64,000 nt of DNA. It comes from JABDMH01 sp965223165 (lineage in GTDB: Bacteria > Bacteroidota > Bacteroidia > Chitinophagales > Saprospiraceae). Under the pieces are notes generated by a model, which was not told where the DNA came from, searched no databases, and saw only the letters and a program-made list of their open reading frames with translations. The stretch is taken from positions 62,001 through 126,000 of the forward strand of contig CBDCVQ010000019.1 in assembly GCA_965223165.1 (NCBI GenBank), given 5' to 3'. This document shows positions 27,701-35,834 of the stretch, in pieces. Position 1 is the first letter of the stretch. Each line of letters opens with the position of its first letter. The position numbers and the translations under genes were made by a program.

Positions 27701-27835
27701 CTTAAATGCGTCGCTGAAAAGACCTCGGTCGAAAGTTTGGGATAGACAAGGATACCACGGCCAACAGACCACCATAAGTATAGGCACGAAGCCCCGCCAC
27801 CAGCAAGCTGTTGTCGACTCTGCAAATACTAGCAT
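24713..27835 (-). CDS. Reg_prop/Y_Y_Y membrane sensor histidine kinase, paralogue 1
   Basis: Predicted membrane sensor kinase of 1,040 residues. After a signal peptide ending near CLSQ comes a beta-propeller region that opens with NNGLPQNEITDVVQDESG and has repeats such as GDVWICTYNRGFFRY. Next are a Y_Y_Y-type domain (YYRLLGLSEEW ... LPGGNYTLQLKK), a transmembrane helix (ISAFMLVLLLAYGI), a coiled coil and a HisKA-like box SHDIRG with His827. The ATPase domain has an N-box (HNILENEIKHGN), but the expected D-x-G-x-G reads GDQDINAD, so ATP use is doubtful. There is no receiver or HTH domain, unlike the hybrid polysaccharide-sensing systems that share this sensor architecture. ATGs at 27964 and 27892 extend the frame. 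27835 was chosen because it gives a clean signal peptide and a length matching the two paralogues. Confidence 0.88.
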   Translation of the reverse strand: MLVFAESTTACWWRGFVPILMVVCWPWYPCLSQTFDRGLFSDAFKAAFSIERYDANNGLPQNEITDVVQDESGFVWLGTQGGLVRWDGRDFMTFHSRNSPLCYERIFKIDRDVFSDQLMVRDARGCKLYIERGDLRVIEDSKIINSISWTSQGVFRSHVETDTGLIAVPVLAEIITNTGYPGPYNAIAMDSVHWLQIEGSRATIWNLDTILARIDLPSPIRSDLSFSYGAYFYLIAADRVIYQVDTSGIVSRNEVLQQRLRDLPAGQLRHHTGSTRQRLPILSYGDMFFEISHVEGKMGLVDLFEGVRSAAIVQVHRLSRHMFILTTRNEGFAKISRKLLRGLYYEDLSSDQITYSQVEISPGKILTHRNILYDVSGESPPVQLPSEEFWYLNEARSGTIYGRTAGHLYIVDSSLTRHLLPLNPNRMSVFAVDDEQNIWTLYAGVNPRLGFFDKDMIFHPVAGQPELLLEELNFIEVDEAGKLWFCRGRGIFVYDTKKLNYWSLDELEGADIRDLKFDANGDVWICTYNRGFFRYREGELYQFPLDRSEFLINAHYILEDSLHFFWIPTNKGLFRFHRKELEDLADGVSDKFFYQYFDASSGLVTDEFNGGAGTGLELSNGDFSMASMKGIVVFNPYEMPVPDNASPFWLRVQADSKTVEEGDLVPTKHDELHIELAAPAYEEQEIYYRLLGLSEEWRLLESSDLTFFRLPGGNYTLQLKKYAGFGGDREIRATFGFSVQHAFFDRTWVRISAFMLVLLLAYGIHRVRMRYLTKMNTRLAGLVDERSRDLKQSNTELTSKIEELNLTQSRLEELNRLQEHVLSMVSHDIRGSLNFISFVSGESFASFEADTEKLRDNHGVIKRTSDSMVRFVEQLLSYLKSSQGVDDINAQLFSVRKLIEETIAILEPRLREKEIKVKHLPGEINLRSQRPFFGSIVHNILENEIKHGNRNIEIKYQDNKAVIICGDQDINADRLNAFLRSDSFFYYNQRTNKASLGLAIMKNLSEKLDLTMEYQSLKPSGHAVRIKTTAIEPEVVASGS

Positions 27836-27844
27836 CTCCAATAC

Positions 27845-27875
27845 CAAATGTATCTCAATATTCTGGTCTTCACAA
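27845..27875 (-). promoter_or_regulatory. Bacteroidota-type promoter candidate (TTG-N20-TACATTTG)
   Basis: On the minus strand TTG (27875-27873) is followed after 20 bases by TACATTTG (27852-27845). This fits the Bacteroidota consensus TTG / TAnnTTTG with normal spacing. It ends only 9 bases before the ATG at 27835, so transcripts would be nearly leaderless or the true start lies a little downstream. A chance match is possible. Confidence 0.4.
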
Positions 27876-28011
27876 CATGTGGCCAATCTCATTGGCGCGA
27901 CGGCTTGACAATCGTACCGATGGTAAGGGCTCGATAGGGCTGTAACCAGGACCTTTCCACCCATACGACATGGACCCTGCCAAAAGTTTCTGTCAATGAT
28001 CTCTCGTAGAG

Positions 28012-28226
28012 TTTCGCATTAGATCTTGTAGCTAATTCTAATGTCTTTAGTCCGCCTACTTCGTCGCAAGGCCTCGCCCTAGCTACGGCTACGGCTAGCC
28101 ACCCACCCGCTTTTCGCGGTTCCCTCACTTCTCGTATGGTCATGTTCGACGCTTCGAGATCGTTCGGTCATGCCTTGTCTGCAAACAAATTCCTATTAGA
28201 ATTACTCAACATATCTAATGCGAAGA
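28012..28226 (-). repeat. MITE-like element, copy B
   Basis: Both ends show the same inverted terminus. On the plus strand the left end is TTTCGCATTAGATCTTGT, continuing with TAATTCTAAT after a short gap. On the minus strand the right end is TTCGCATTAGATATGTTGA, also continuing into TAATTCTAAT. Internally the minus strand carries CAGACAAGGC, GACCGAACGATCTC, GTGAGGGAACC and GCGGGTGGGTGGCTAGCC, colinear with copy A. The length is about 215 bp. It has no coding capacity of note, as expected for a non-autonomous element. Confidence 0.62.
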
Positions 28227-28239
28227 TCTACTACATGAG

Positions 28240-31200
28240 CTACTCGGCTTTTCGCCGCAACACGATCTCATGACCTGCAGGCTCTCTCCTCTTGTAGTGG
28301 AGCGAAAGCCCCATTTTTTCAGTCAGATTTTTGATGATGGCCAAGCCTAAACCGGCCGTACTCGTCCTTGGATCATAGTAGAAGTAAGAATCTGAAGCGA
28401 GAAATACATTCAGTCCATCTACATCTAGCGCTTTGTCACCCCGGATGACGACCGCATGATCATCTAAATAGTTAATCTCGATCTTGCCATTGCCGTGCTT
28501 CAGCTCATTCTCCAAAATGTTGTGCATGACGCTGATAAAGAAGGGCCGTTGCACTTCCAGTTGGAAATCACCCGCCGCATGGTATACTTCGACTTCCAAC
28601 TCAGTCAAGCGCGTATCAAGTCGACCAAGCACCTCCTCGACCAAGGCACGTACGCTGCAGGTCTGGCGATCAATATCTCCGATCGCAAGACTAGACTTCA
28701 GATATGCAAGCAGTTGCTCGACAAAGTCCAGCATGGAGTCAGAGGTGCGACGAATGACACCCAGATTCTGCCGGAAGTCGTCAGGTATCCGATTGTCGAC
28801 CGGCTCCTTGTCCATTTGTCCAGAGATAAGGGATATGAAATTCAAAGACCCACGGATGTCGTGACTGATCATAGATAGCAAGTGCTCTTGCAAGCGATTG
28901 AGGTCTTTGAGTTTAATTTGCGTCACACTAAGTTCTTCGATTTTCGAGCTCAGCAGCTCATTGGATTGCCGCAAATCTTCAGACCTTTTCTCCACCAGTG
29001 TGGACAGGCGGACGTTCAGCTTGGTCAAATATCGAAGTCGCACCCGGTAGATCACCAAGCCCGTAAGCAGTATCGCCAGGAGGATACTCAGACGTACCCA
29101 AGGACGGTTGAGCAACTGGTGTTGCACCACAAAGGGCAGACTCATCGTAGCTGTTTGTCCATCGCCAAAGCCCGTATGTTTCTTCAGGTCTAGGCTGTAG
29201 GAACCGCCTGGTAGCCGGTAATAGGTCAGGTGGTCCTCCTCCAGCAATTGCCAAGCCTCGGTCAGACCGCTGATCCGATAGTAGGTCTGCTCATGATCAA
29301 ACGACGGCGAAGAAATACTAAAACTCAGTTCGTTGTGATCCGATGACAGCCAGATCTCGTCCCCCTGCGGGTCCTCACCATCGATCATCGCACCGACCCA
29401 AAATCCACTTCTGGAGTCCTTTCGACTGGGAAGATAAGGATCAAACGTAACCATGCCCTTCATACTAGCCATAGAAAAGTGGCCATTGCTCAGGACCTGC
29501 CCGGTATTTTGTCCGCCATTAAATTCACTGATAAGCAGGCCATCAAACGAATCAAAATACTCGTAGAAGAATTTGTCAGATTGGCCATCCGCCAGGGCCT
29601 CCAGTTCTTCGCGAAGGAACCGAAATAGACCATTGTTGGTCGGTATCCAAAAATAACCGGAAGTGTCTTCCAGTATATAATGTGCATTGAGCAGAAACTT
29701 GTCTTGGTCTAATGGAAAATGGAAAACATCTCCCGCCTGATAGCGATAGAATCCTTGGTTATAGGTACAAATCCAAGCAACGTCACCCTCCCGGTCAAAT
29801 CTTATATCGCGAATATCGGCTCCATCCAAGTCAGCCAATGGCCGGTATTGCCCCGTAGCCCTTTCGAATATCTGTATTCCGTCATAGTGGCAGATCCAGA
29901 TATTACCACGGGGATCAATGGTTAGAAATTTCGTTTTCACCCAATCGATGTCTTTGGCCGTGGCCACTCCGTGAAAGGTCATCGCTGAGTCAAAATAGCC
30001 CAGGCTATCGAGCGCCCGGTGAAACGTCCATATATGCCCATATTCATCAGTCACAAATCCCATAATGTCCATCGGGCTGATGCCAACCTTGTGCAGTGCC
30101 AGGGCAGAGTCGATCTGGTAATAGTGATTGCGATCACAGGCAAAAATGCGACCACGTTCATCCTGATAAAAGGAGTACACCCACCAATCAATTTCATAGG
30201 GAGCCTTTGCACACGTGCCGTCGGCGATATCGTATACGAGGTTATTATGGGTCAAGATCCTACCACCGGGTGCTTCCACATGTGAATAGATAATCTGATC
30301 GGCAGCCAGGCCCTCATAATAAAGACTTTGAAACATTTTCCTTTGAGCCACCACGAAACCTTCATTTCGGATGGTGATAATATACCGTCGATCAGACAGT
30401 GGCACCACATAGGGAACCATCCAGGACTGAACACCGGAAAACAGATGCTGCAGACGCAATTGTCCCCCTTCCCTTCGGAATTCAAAGAAGGCATCTCCGT
30501 AACTGATCACCGGCAATCGCTGACGTGTCGAGCAGGTGTGGTAGCCAAAGCCAGCTGGGGAAAGATGCGCTACCTGACGCTTGACCACATCGCTCTCCTC
30601 TACATTTCCTTGGAGGTCCACAATGTACAGCACTAGGTCGGTGCCCAGGAGGTAATATCGACCCTGATAAGAAAATGTGATACGGGTATCCACGGCACTG
30701 GGCAAGTCAAAACGCCTCATCGGTACTTGATACCGCCATAGCGTGATGGTCGGCCCTTCCGCCTGCAACCAGTGGGCACTATCCAGCGCCACCGCACGAT
30801 ACGGACCCGGATAGGGTGTGCTTTCCAGTATCTGAAAAAGAGTATCGATCCGGGGATGACCGGGGGCCTCCAGGTCTCTAATAGGCATAATGCCCTCCCG
30901 CAGACAATAGGTATGGGTCCGCGATTTCTCCTCCGCTAACGGGTGCAATTCCCCGCCCTTGATATAGGCGATGCAAGTCACCTCGTCCCGCACATGTAGC
31001 TGATCCGAATAAATGTCCACATCGATATTGAAGATCCGGTCCCGACACAGGACGCTGTTCTGTGAGGTCAGTGTCAAAAAATTCTTGCCATCCCACCGCA
31101 CCAGTCCGCCTTGCGTACCCAGCCAAACAAAGCGATCCTCATCTACGGCAACGGAAGTTACCTCGTTTTGGGGCAGCCCATTGTTAGCGGCAAAGTGCCT

Positions 31201-31353
31201 TATGGTAAACTTCTTGTGAAACTCCTCCGAAAACAAACTGGGATCGTAGGATTGTCCAGACAGCTTGCCTATAGACAACGATACGACGGCAGCCACCAAG
31301 ACCGATAGCATCAAGTGACTGGGGTGCACTATTCTGTCAGTGCGTATTGACAT
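28240..31353 (-). CDS. Reg_prop/Y_Y_Y membrane sensor histidine kinase, paralogue 2
   Basis: This is a 1,037-residue paralogue with the same layout: signal peptide MSIRTDRIVHPSHLMLSVLV... ending at LSGQ, propeller opening NNGLPQNEVTSVAVDED, a Y_Y_Y domain, transmembrane helix, coiled coil, HisKA-like SHDIRG with His831, and an ATPase domain with N-box HNILENELKHGN. The G1 motif is replaced by GDKALDVD, while GLGLAIIKNL is retained. The frame extends to an ATG at 31602, but that adds 83 residues with no signal-like character, so the ATG at 31353 is preferred. It is the most divergent of the three in its kinase part. The ligand is unknown; propeller sensors of this class often respond to glycans, which is family knowledge and not shown here. 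Confidence 0.87.
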   Translation of the reverse strand: MSIRTDRIVHPSHLMLSVLVAAVVSLSIGKLSGQSYDPSLFSEEFHKKFTIRHFAANNGLPQNEVTSVAVDEDRFVWLGTQGGLVRWDGKNFLTLTSQNSVLCRDRIFNIDVDIYSDQLHVRDEVTCIAYIKGGELHPLAEEKSRTHTYCLREGIMPIRDLEAPGHPRIDTLFQILESTPYPGPYRAVALDSAHWLQAEGPTITLWRYQVPMRRFDLPSAVDTRITFSYQGRYYLLGTDLVLYIVDLQGNVEESDVVKRQVAHLSPAGFGYHTCSTRQRLPVISYGDAFFEFRREGGQLRLQHLFSGVQSWMVPYVVPLSDRRYIITIRNEGFVVAQRKMFQSLYYEGLAADQIIYSHVEAPGGRILTHNNLVYDIADGTCAKAPYEIDWWVYSFYQDERGRIFACDRNHYYQIDSALALHKVGISPMDIMGFVTDEYGHIWTFHRALDSLGYFDSAMTFHGVATAKDIDWVKTKFLTIDPRGNIWICHYDGIQIFERATGQYRPLADLDGADIRDIRFDREGDVAWICTYNQGFYRYQAGDVFHFPLDQDKFLLNAHYILEDTSGYFWIPTNNGLFRFLREELEALADGQSDKFFYEYFDSFDGLLISEFNGGQNTGQVLSNGHFSMASMKGMVTFDPYLPSRKDSRSGFWVGAMIDGEDPQGDEIWLSSDHNELSFSISSPSFDHEQTYYRISGLTEAWQLLEEDHLTYYRLPGGSYSLDLKKHTGFGDGQTATMSLPFVVQHQLLNRPWVRLSILLAILLTGLVIYRVRLRYLTKLNVRLSTLVEKRSEDLRQSNELLSSKIEELSVTQIKLKDLNRLQEHLLSMISHDIRGSLNFISLISGQMDKEPVDNRIPDDFRQNLGVIRRTSDSMLDFVEQLLAYLKSSLAIGDIDRQTCSVRALVEEVLGRLDTRLTELEVEVYHAAGDFQLEVQRPFFISVMHNILENELKHGNGKIEINYLDDHAVVIRGDKALDVDGLNVFLASDSYFYYDPRTSTAGLGLAIIKNLTEKMGLSLHYKRREPAGHEIVLRRKAE

Positions 31354-31638
31354 ATGTGCGTCGCTGCCAATATCATCATTTTCTTGTATAAGACCTAATG
31401 TCTTAGAGGCCGAAAGTCTCTGCCCGTCGTGCGTCGCGTAGAGAGAGTGCCTAGGGCGATTCAACCATTGTGATCGATTTTGGAGCAGTGGTCGCTGCTC
31501 TGCACATTGCCAGAGGCATGGTCCTGGAGCCGCGCAGTGACCCTCAGCACTGTCCTGGGTAGTGGGCAAGATGCAAGCCCTTCCTGAAGCGGAAAGACTC
31601 ATCTAGGCGTAAAACCCTCCCTCTACCCACCCGGCTCG
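31354..31638. other. Spacer between sensor kinases 2 and 3
   Basis: This 285-bp spacer holds no gene. On the minus strand, CTAAGACATTAGGTCTTATACAAG near 31415-31380 resembles the end of MITE-like copy B, where CTAAAGACATTAG is followed by TACAAGATCTAATG. It may be a solo end of the element. Confidence 0.35.
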
Positions 31639-34600
31639 TCATGCTGGGCCTGCCACCAGTTCCCCTTCCTGTAAAACGGTGTTGATCCGCACCGCATGAC
31701 CATTGGGCTTAAGGCTTTCATATTCCAATGTCAGCCCCAGCTTCTCACTGAGATTTTTCATAATGGCAAGACCCAGGCTGGCCCTATTCGTTTGCTGATC
31801 ATAGTAGAAGAAGGAGTCTGATCGCAAAAACGCATTCAGACGATCAGCGTTGATATTTTGATCGCCACCGATAATCAGGGCTTCGTTGTCCTGGTACTTG
31901 ATCTCAATATTCCGGTTGCCGTGCTTGATCTCATTTTCCAAAATATTGTGCACGATACTGCCAAAGAATGGACGCTGCGAGCGCAAATTAATCTCGCCGG
32001 GCAGGTGCTCCACATGGACCTGCAGCTCCTTGATGCGAGGTTCCAATACCGCAATAGTCTCATCGATCAACCTGCGCACACTGAAAAGTTGACGATCAAT
32101 ATCATCCGTACCCTGACTGGATTTCAGGTAGGACAGCAATTGCTCGACAAACTGGACCATGGAGTCTGAGCTTCGCTTGACCACTGAGAAGTTCTCCTTG
32201 AGTGTATCCACGTCCCGAGTATCAGATTTTGCCACCTCGCCGGCAAGCAAAGAGATGAAATTGAGCGAGCCCCGTATGTCATGGCTCACCATAGACAACA
32301 GGTGCTCATGGAGCCGATTGAGGTCGCTCAATTTTTCCTGCGTCTCGTTAAGTTCCTCGATCTTATCCGTCAGTCTGCTGTTTGAGTTTTTGAGATCCCT
32401 CGATCGGAGTTCCACTAGCTTCGACAAACGCAAGTTGAGGTTGGTCAAATACCGCAACCGCAGTCTATGTACGAGTACTCCCACCAGCACTATCATCAGT
32501 AAACCACAAATTCGAACCCAGGTACGATTGATAAAAGTGGGTTGAACGGCAAAATCAATGCTCTGAAATAATTCCTGGCCTCCACCAAATCCACGATACT
32601 TGCGCAACTGAAGGCTATAATGACCACCTCGCAATCTAAAATACTTAAGCACGGGATCTTCGAGTATCTTCCATTCACTCGACAACCCTGCCATGCGATA
32701 ATATATTTCTTCTTGCAGAAGCGAGGGAGATGATACATGGAAGGTCACGTCGCTATGTCGGCTCGGCACGCGAAATTTTTTGGCCACCGTCTGTACCTCC
32801 CCATCGATCCTGGCGTCGACCCAAAATCCGCCGGCAGATGCTCGTTGCTTAACGGCATAGGGATCCAGTAGCACGATGCCCTTCATACTGGCCATACTAA
32901 ATCTGCCATCTGCCAAGACCTGCCCCGTGTTGGGACCACCATTAAATTCATTGGTGAGCAGACCATCGTCCTTGTCAAAATGCTGATAAAAGAATTTCTG
33001 CGACCTGCCCTCGGCATAGTCCTCTAGCTCCGAGCGCATGAAGCGAAAAATTCCGTTATTCGTTGGAATCCAGAAATACCCCAGGCTATCCTCGAGGATA
33101 TAGTGCGAATTGATCAGGTACTGTGATTGATCAAACGGAAAATGGAAGAACGTACCCTTGTGATATCGGCCAAACCCATTGTTGTACGTGCTAATCCACA
33201 CAGTACTATCTCCGTCAAACTTGAAATGCCGTACATCTGAGCCTGCCAAAGCTGGCAGCGCACGATATATATTTTGTGTTCGATCAAGAACGATCACTCC
33301 GTGCTTCGTACGCATCCAAATATCACCTTGTCCATCGAAGTCCATTGACTTAATCTGCTCCCAAGCTATACCCGGTGATGGAACCACGGGACGAAAGGAC
33401 CAATCTGCCCCAAAATATCCCAGGCTGTCTGAGTGCATATCAAAGCTCCAAATGCGGCCATCCTTATCACTCGCAAACATCCAGTAACGGTCTGGTCCAA
33501 AAGCAAGTGATTCGGTAGAAAAATCATCATGGATCCGATAGTAGTGGTGAAAATCACTGGCAAACAGCCTGCCCTGGCTGTCTTTGTACAGCGAGGTTGA
33601 CCACCAATTGTGCTCATACGGGGCAGGATGGGCCGTTTGACGATCGGGATCGTAGACAAGATTGTTGTGCGCCAGTAAAGATCCATCGTGTGCCTGCACA
33701 TGGGCATAGATAATTTGATCAGCCTGCGACTCACTGGAGTAGAGCGTGGCAAATATCTTGCGGGTGGCCACCACAAAGCCCTCATTCCTGGTCGTGATGA
33801 GAAACTGGTCGTCCGATAGCGGCAACACGTAGCCAATAAGCGGGGTATTCAAGCCTGCGAATAATCTGCTGACCTCCAGTCGTCCCTCCTTCACGGAAAG
33901 CAGAAAGAACTGGTCACCGTAACTGATCACCGGCTGCCGCTGACGGGTGGTACTAGAATGGTATCTGAATGTCATCCCGGGCTCAGGTCTGACCAAATCC
34001 AGCAATGATTCATCTTGTTTGACTTGTCCTAGGGTATCCAGGATGTAGATGATCCGATCACTTCCCAAGAGATAATATCGATCACCGTAAGAAAACTTGA
34101 CCGAGGCATCCATGCTCTGCGGCAGCTCAATCTGCCTCTGCACCCCGGCTCCCTTCCACAATGTCACTTGGTTGGCCCGGGTATGTAGCCAACGGGTACT
34201 GTCCAGCATCACCAGATTATATGGTCCCGGATACAGGGTACTGTCCAAGATCTTATACATGGTGTCGATACGTGGGGCACCCGGTGAATGCCGATCTCTC
34301 AGGGGAAAGCAGCCATCTCTGATCCAGTAGGTGGTGTCTGCTTTGGCTACCTCCGGCAGGGCATGTATGCGCCCTTGGTCGATACAAGCAATGCAGGTCT
34401 GCTCATCACGTACCAGGAGCCGATCACTCCTCAAGTCTCTATCAATATTAAAGATCCGATCGTAGCAAAGCGGGCTACTGCGTGAAGTAAAGGTGACAAA
34501 CTCAGCGCCATCCCACCGTACCAGTCCAGCCTGCGTGCCAAACCATACGAAATGATCCTGATCGATCGCCAGCGCGGTAATTTCATTCTGAGGCAAGCCA

Positions 34601-34770
34601 TTGTCCGCATGGTAGTGCTTGACCGTAAACTGACGGAGGAAGGCAGGCGTGAATAGCCCCGGGTCAAAGGTCTGGCCAGACAGCCTAGGACTTAAAGATA
34701 GGGATAAGATGATCACCAGCCATTGGGCCATCGATGGGGGATGCGCCAGTACTCGAGCTCTGACTGACAT
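31639..34770 (-). CDS. Reg_prop/Y_Y_Y membrane sensor histidine kinase, paralogue 3
   Basis: It has 1,043 residues from the ATG at 34770. The signal peptide MSVRARVLAHPP...LSPRLSGQ is followed by a propeller (NNGLPQNEITALAIDQD; GDIWMRTKHGVIVLD), a Y_Y_Y domain, the helix ICGLLMIVLVGVLVHRL, a coiled coil, SHDIRG with His830 and an ATPase domain. The G1 motif is GDQNINAD. The last ~120 residues are almost identical to paralogue 1, including long runs such as NLRSQRPFFGSIVHNILEN, while the sensor halves are much less alike. This points to gene conversion or selection on the output half. It is divergently oriented from the metalloprotease gene. No cognate response regulator is visible in the window. 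Confidence 0.88.
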   Translation of the reverse strand: MSVRARVLAHPPSMAQWLVIILSLSLSPRLSGQTFDPGLFTPAFLRQFTVKHYHADNGLPQNEITALAIDQDHFVWFGTQAGLVRWDGAEFVTFTSRSSPLCYDRIFNIDRDLRSDRLLVRDEQTCIACIDQGRIHALPEVAKADTTYWIRDGCFPLRDRHSPGAPRIDTMYKILDSTLYPGPYNLVMLDSTRWLHTRANQVTLWKGAGVQRQIELPQSMDASVKFSYGDRYYLLGSDRIIYILDTLGQVKQDESLLDLVRPEPGMTFRYHSSTTRQRQPVISYGDQFFLLSVKEGRLEVSRLFAGLNTPLIGYVLPLSDDQFLITTRNEGFVVATRKIFATLYSSESQADQIIYAHVQAHDGSLLAHNNLVYDPDRQTAHPAPYEHNWWSTSLYKDSQGRLFASDFHHYYRIHDDFSTESLAFGPDRYWMFASDKDGRIWSFDMHSDSLGYFGADWSFRPVVPSPGIAWEQIKSMDFDGQGDIWMRTKHGVIVLDRTQNIYRALPALAGSDVRHFKFDGDSTVWISTYNNGFGRYHKGTFFHFPFDQSQYLINSHYILEDSLGYFWIPTNNGIFRFMRSELEDYAEGRSQKFFYQHFDKDDGLLTNEFNGGPNTGQVLADGRFSMASMKGIVLLDPYAVKQRASAGGFWVDARIDGEVQTVAKKFRVPSRHSDVTFHVSSPSLLQEEIYYRMAGLSSEWKILEDPVLKYFRLRGGHYSLQLRKYRGFGGGQELFQSIDFAVQPTFINRTWVRICGLLMIVLVGVLVHRLRLRYLTNLNLRLSKLVELRSRDLKNSNSRLTDKIEELNETQEKLSDLNRLHEHLLSMVSHDIRGSLNFISLLAGEVAKSDTRDVDTLKENFSVVKRSSDSMVQFVEQLLSYLKSSQGTDDIDRQLFSVRRLIDETIAVLEPRIKELQVHVEHLPGEINLRSQRPFFGSIVHNILENEIKHGNRNIEIKYQDNEALIIGGDQNINADRLNAFLRSDSFFYYDQQTNRASLGLAIMKNLSEKLGLTLEYESLKPNGHAVRINTVLQEGELVAGPA

Positions 34771-35006
34771 GGTACTCCGGCGGCAAGATGGTCAATTTCG
34801 CTTCGATTGTCAATCGCCAACTCCCTGCAACGTTTCGATGCATGCGTAGTAAATATTCTACTCATAGTCGCCTGGCATTCCTGCTTCGCTGATTGAGATG
34901 CAAGATCTAGCCCACCGATCCGGATGGTCATCAGAAGGCTCGTGACTCCGCATCCGGACCGCGTCCCAGTACCATGGCCCGCATGCCACACCACTAACTA
35001 GTAGCG

Positions 35007-35125
35007 TTTCGCATTTGATATGTTGAATAATTCGAATAGGATTTTGTTCGCAGACGAGGCTGACCGAATGAGCTCGTAGAGCGTCGAGCATGACCATGCG
35101 AAAGCGGGTGGTCAGCTAGCCCGCT
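35007..35125 (+). repeat. MITE-like element, half-copy C
   Basis: The plus strand has TTTCGCATTTGATATGTTGA, ATAATTCGAATAGG, CGCAGACGAGGC, GACCGAATGAGCTC, GCGTCGAGCATGACCAT and GCGGGTGG in the same order as the minus strand of copy B, with scattered mismatches. The second terminal repeat was not found, so this looks like a decayed or truncated copy. It is in opposite orientation to copy B and the same as copy A. Confidence 0.6.
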
Positions 35126-35428
35126 GTGGTCTGCCGAGGCATGGCAACGCTGCATGCGGGCATGATAGCACGCGAGCAAATGCTAGTTTGTATGCCCACA
35201 GCCTCCCGTTTGCTTCCGAAGACTAGATCTTGCCTTCTCTGTCGATCCGCCCATGCCTGTGGCAATACACGCTCCTCGTGGTGCTACCCTCCCCCAGCCT
35301 GACGCCTCAGGTCAAGTCAAGTCAATTTCGTATATGTAAATCCCTATCTATCTGCCAACTACGTGCAATCACTCGCCATCGTTGCCTTCTGCGTCTGCTC
35401 CCGTTCTGTCACACTGGCAGGTACCGAC

Positions 35429-35773
35429 TTGTAGAAACGTACCCCGGGCGACACCATGCGCCGGCCTGATATTTATCGCTGATTTTCGCTACTACAGGCA
35501 TAGTACTCCGTTGTAGCACCCGCTACTACAGCTGGTGGCTCGACCTCATCTGCAGCGCTTCTCGCCGGCAGCTTACTCTCACCAACTTCTACGCAAACCA
35601 CTTCATTTAGGGCGTTTCCAGGCATCTCTATGGACACCTTGTAGCAATATGTTTATGGCTGGCCAAATTTTACTGCTACAGTGTCGCGTATGTGATTCCG
35701 ACAAATGTGGGGTCGATTTATCGATAAACTATTCATAGAAAATGTGAAAAAAACAAACCCTTATCTCCTACAG
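35429..35773. promoter_or_regulatory. Cluster of seven CTACAR hexamers upstream of the metalloprotease
   Basis: CTACAG occurs on the plus strand at 35492, 35526, 35676 and 35768. Its near-complement TTGTAG (CTACAA on the minus strand) occurs at 35429, 35511 and 35639. Two sites share the longer CGCTACTACAG. Seven sites in about 345 bp is far above random expectation for a hexamer with one two-fold degenerate position, and they alternate in orientation. A regulator-binding array is possible. No regulator is known and the function is inferred. Confidence 0.3.
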
Positions 35774-35834
35774 GTCTCGGCCTCCTTTTGATCTAAAATT
35801 GTGATATCAATTACTCAATCAAAAATCCGCACAG

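Larger units (their letters stand above)
27836..28239. other. Spacer between sensor kinases 1 and 2
   Basis: About 400 bp. It contains the promoter candidate next to sensor kinase 1 and MITE-like copy B, which begins within about 15 bases of the stop codon of sensor kinase 2. No gene is supported. Confidence 0.6.
34771..35834. other. Divergent intergenic region, ~1.06 kb
   Basis: It separates sensor kinase 3 (leftward) from the secreted metalloprotease (rightward), so it should hold both promoters. It contains MITE-like half-copy C and a cluster of CTACAR hexamers. No protein-coding frame here looks real, and no canonical TAnnTTTG was found before either gene. Confidence 0.55.
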
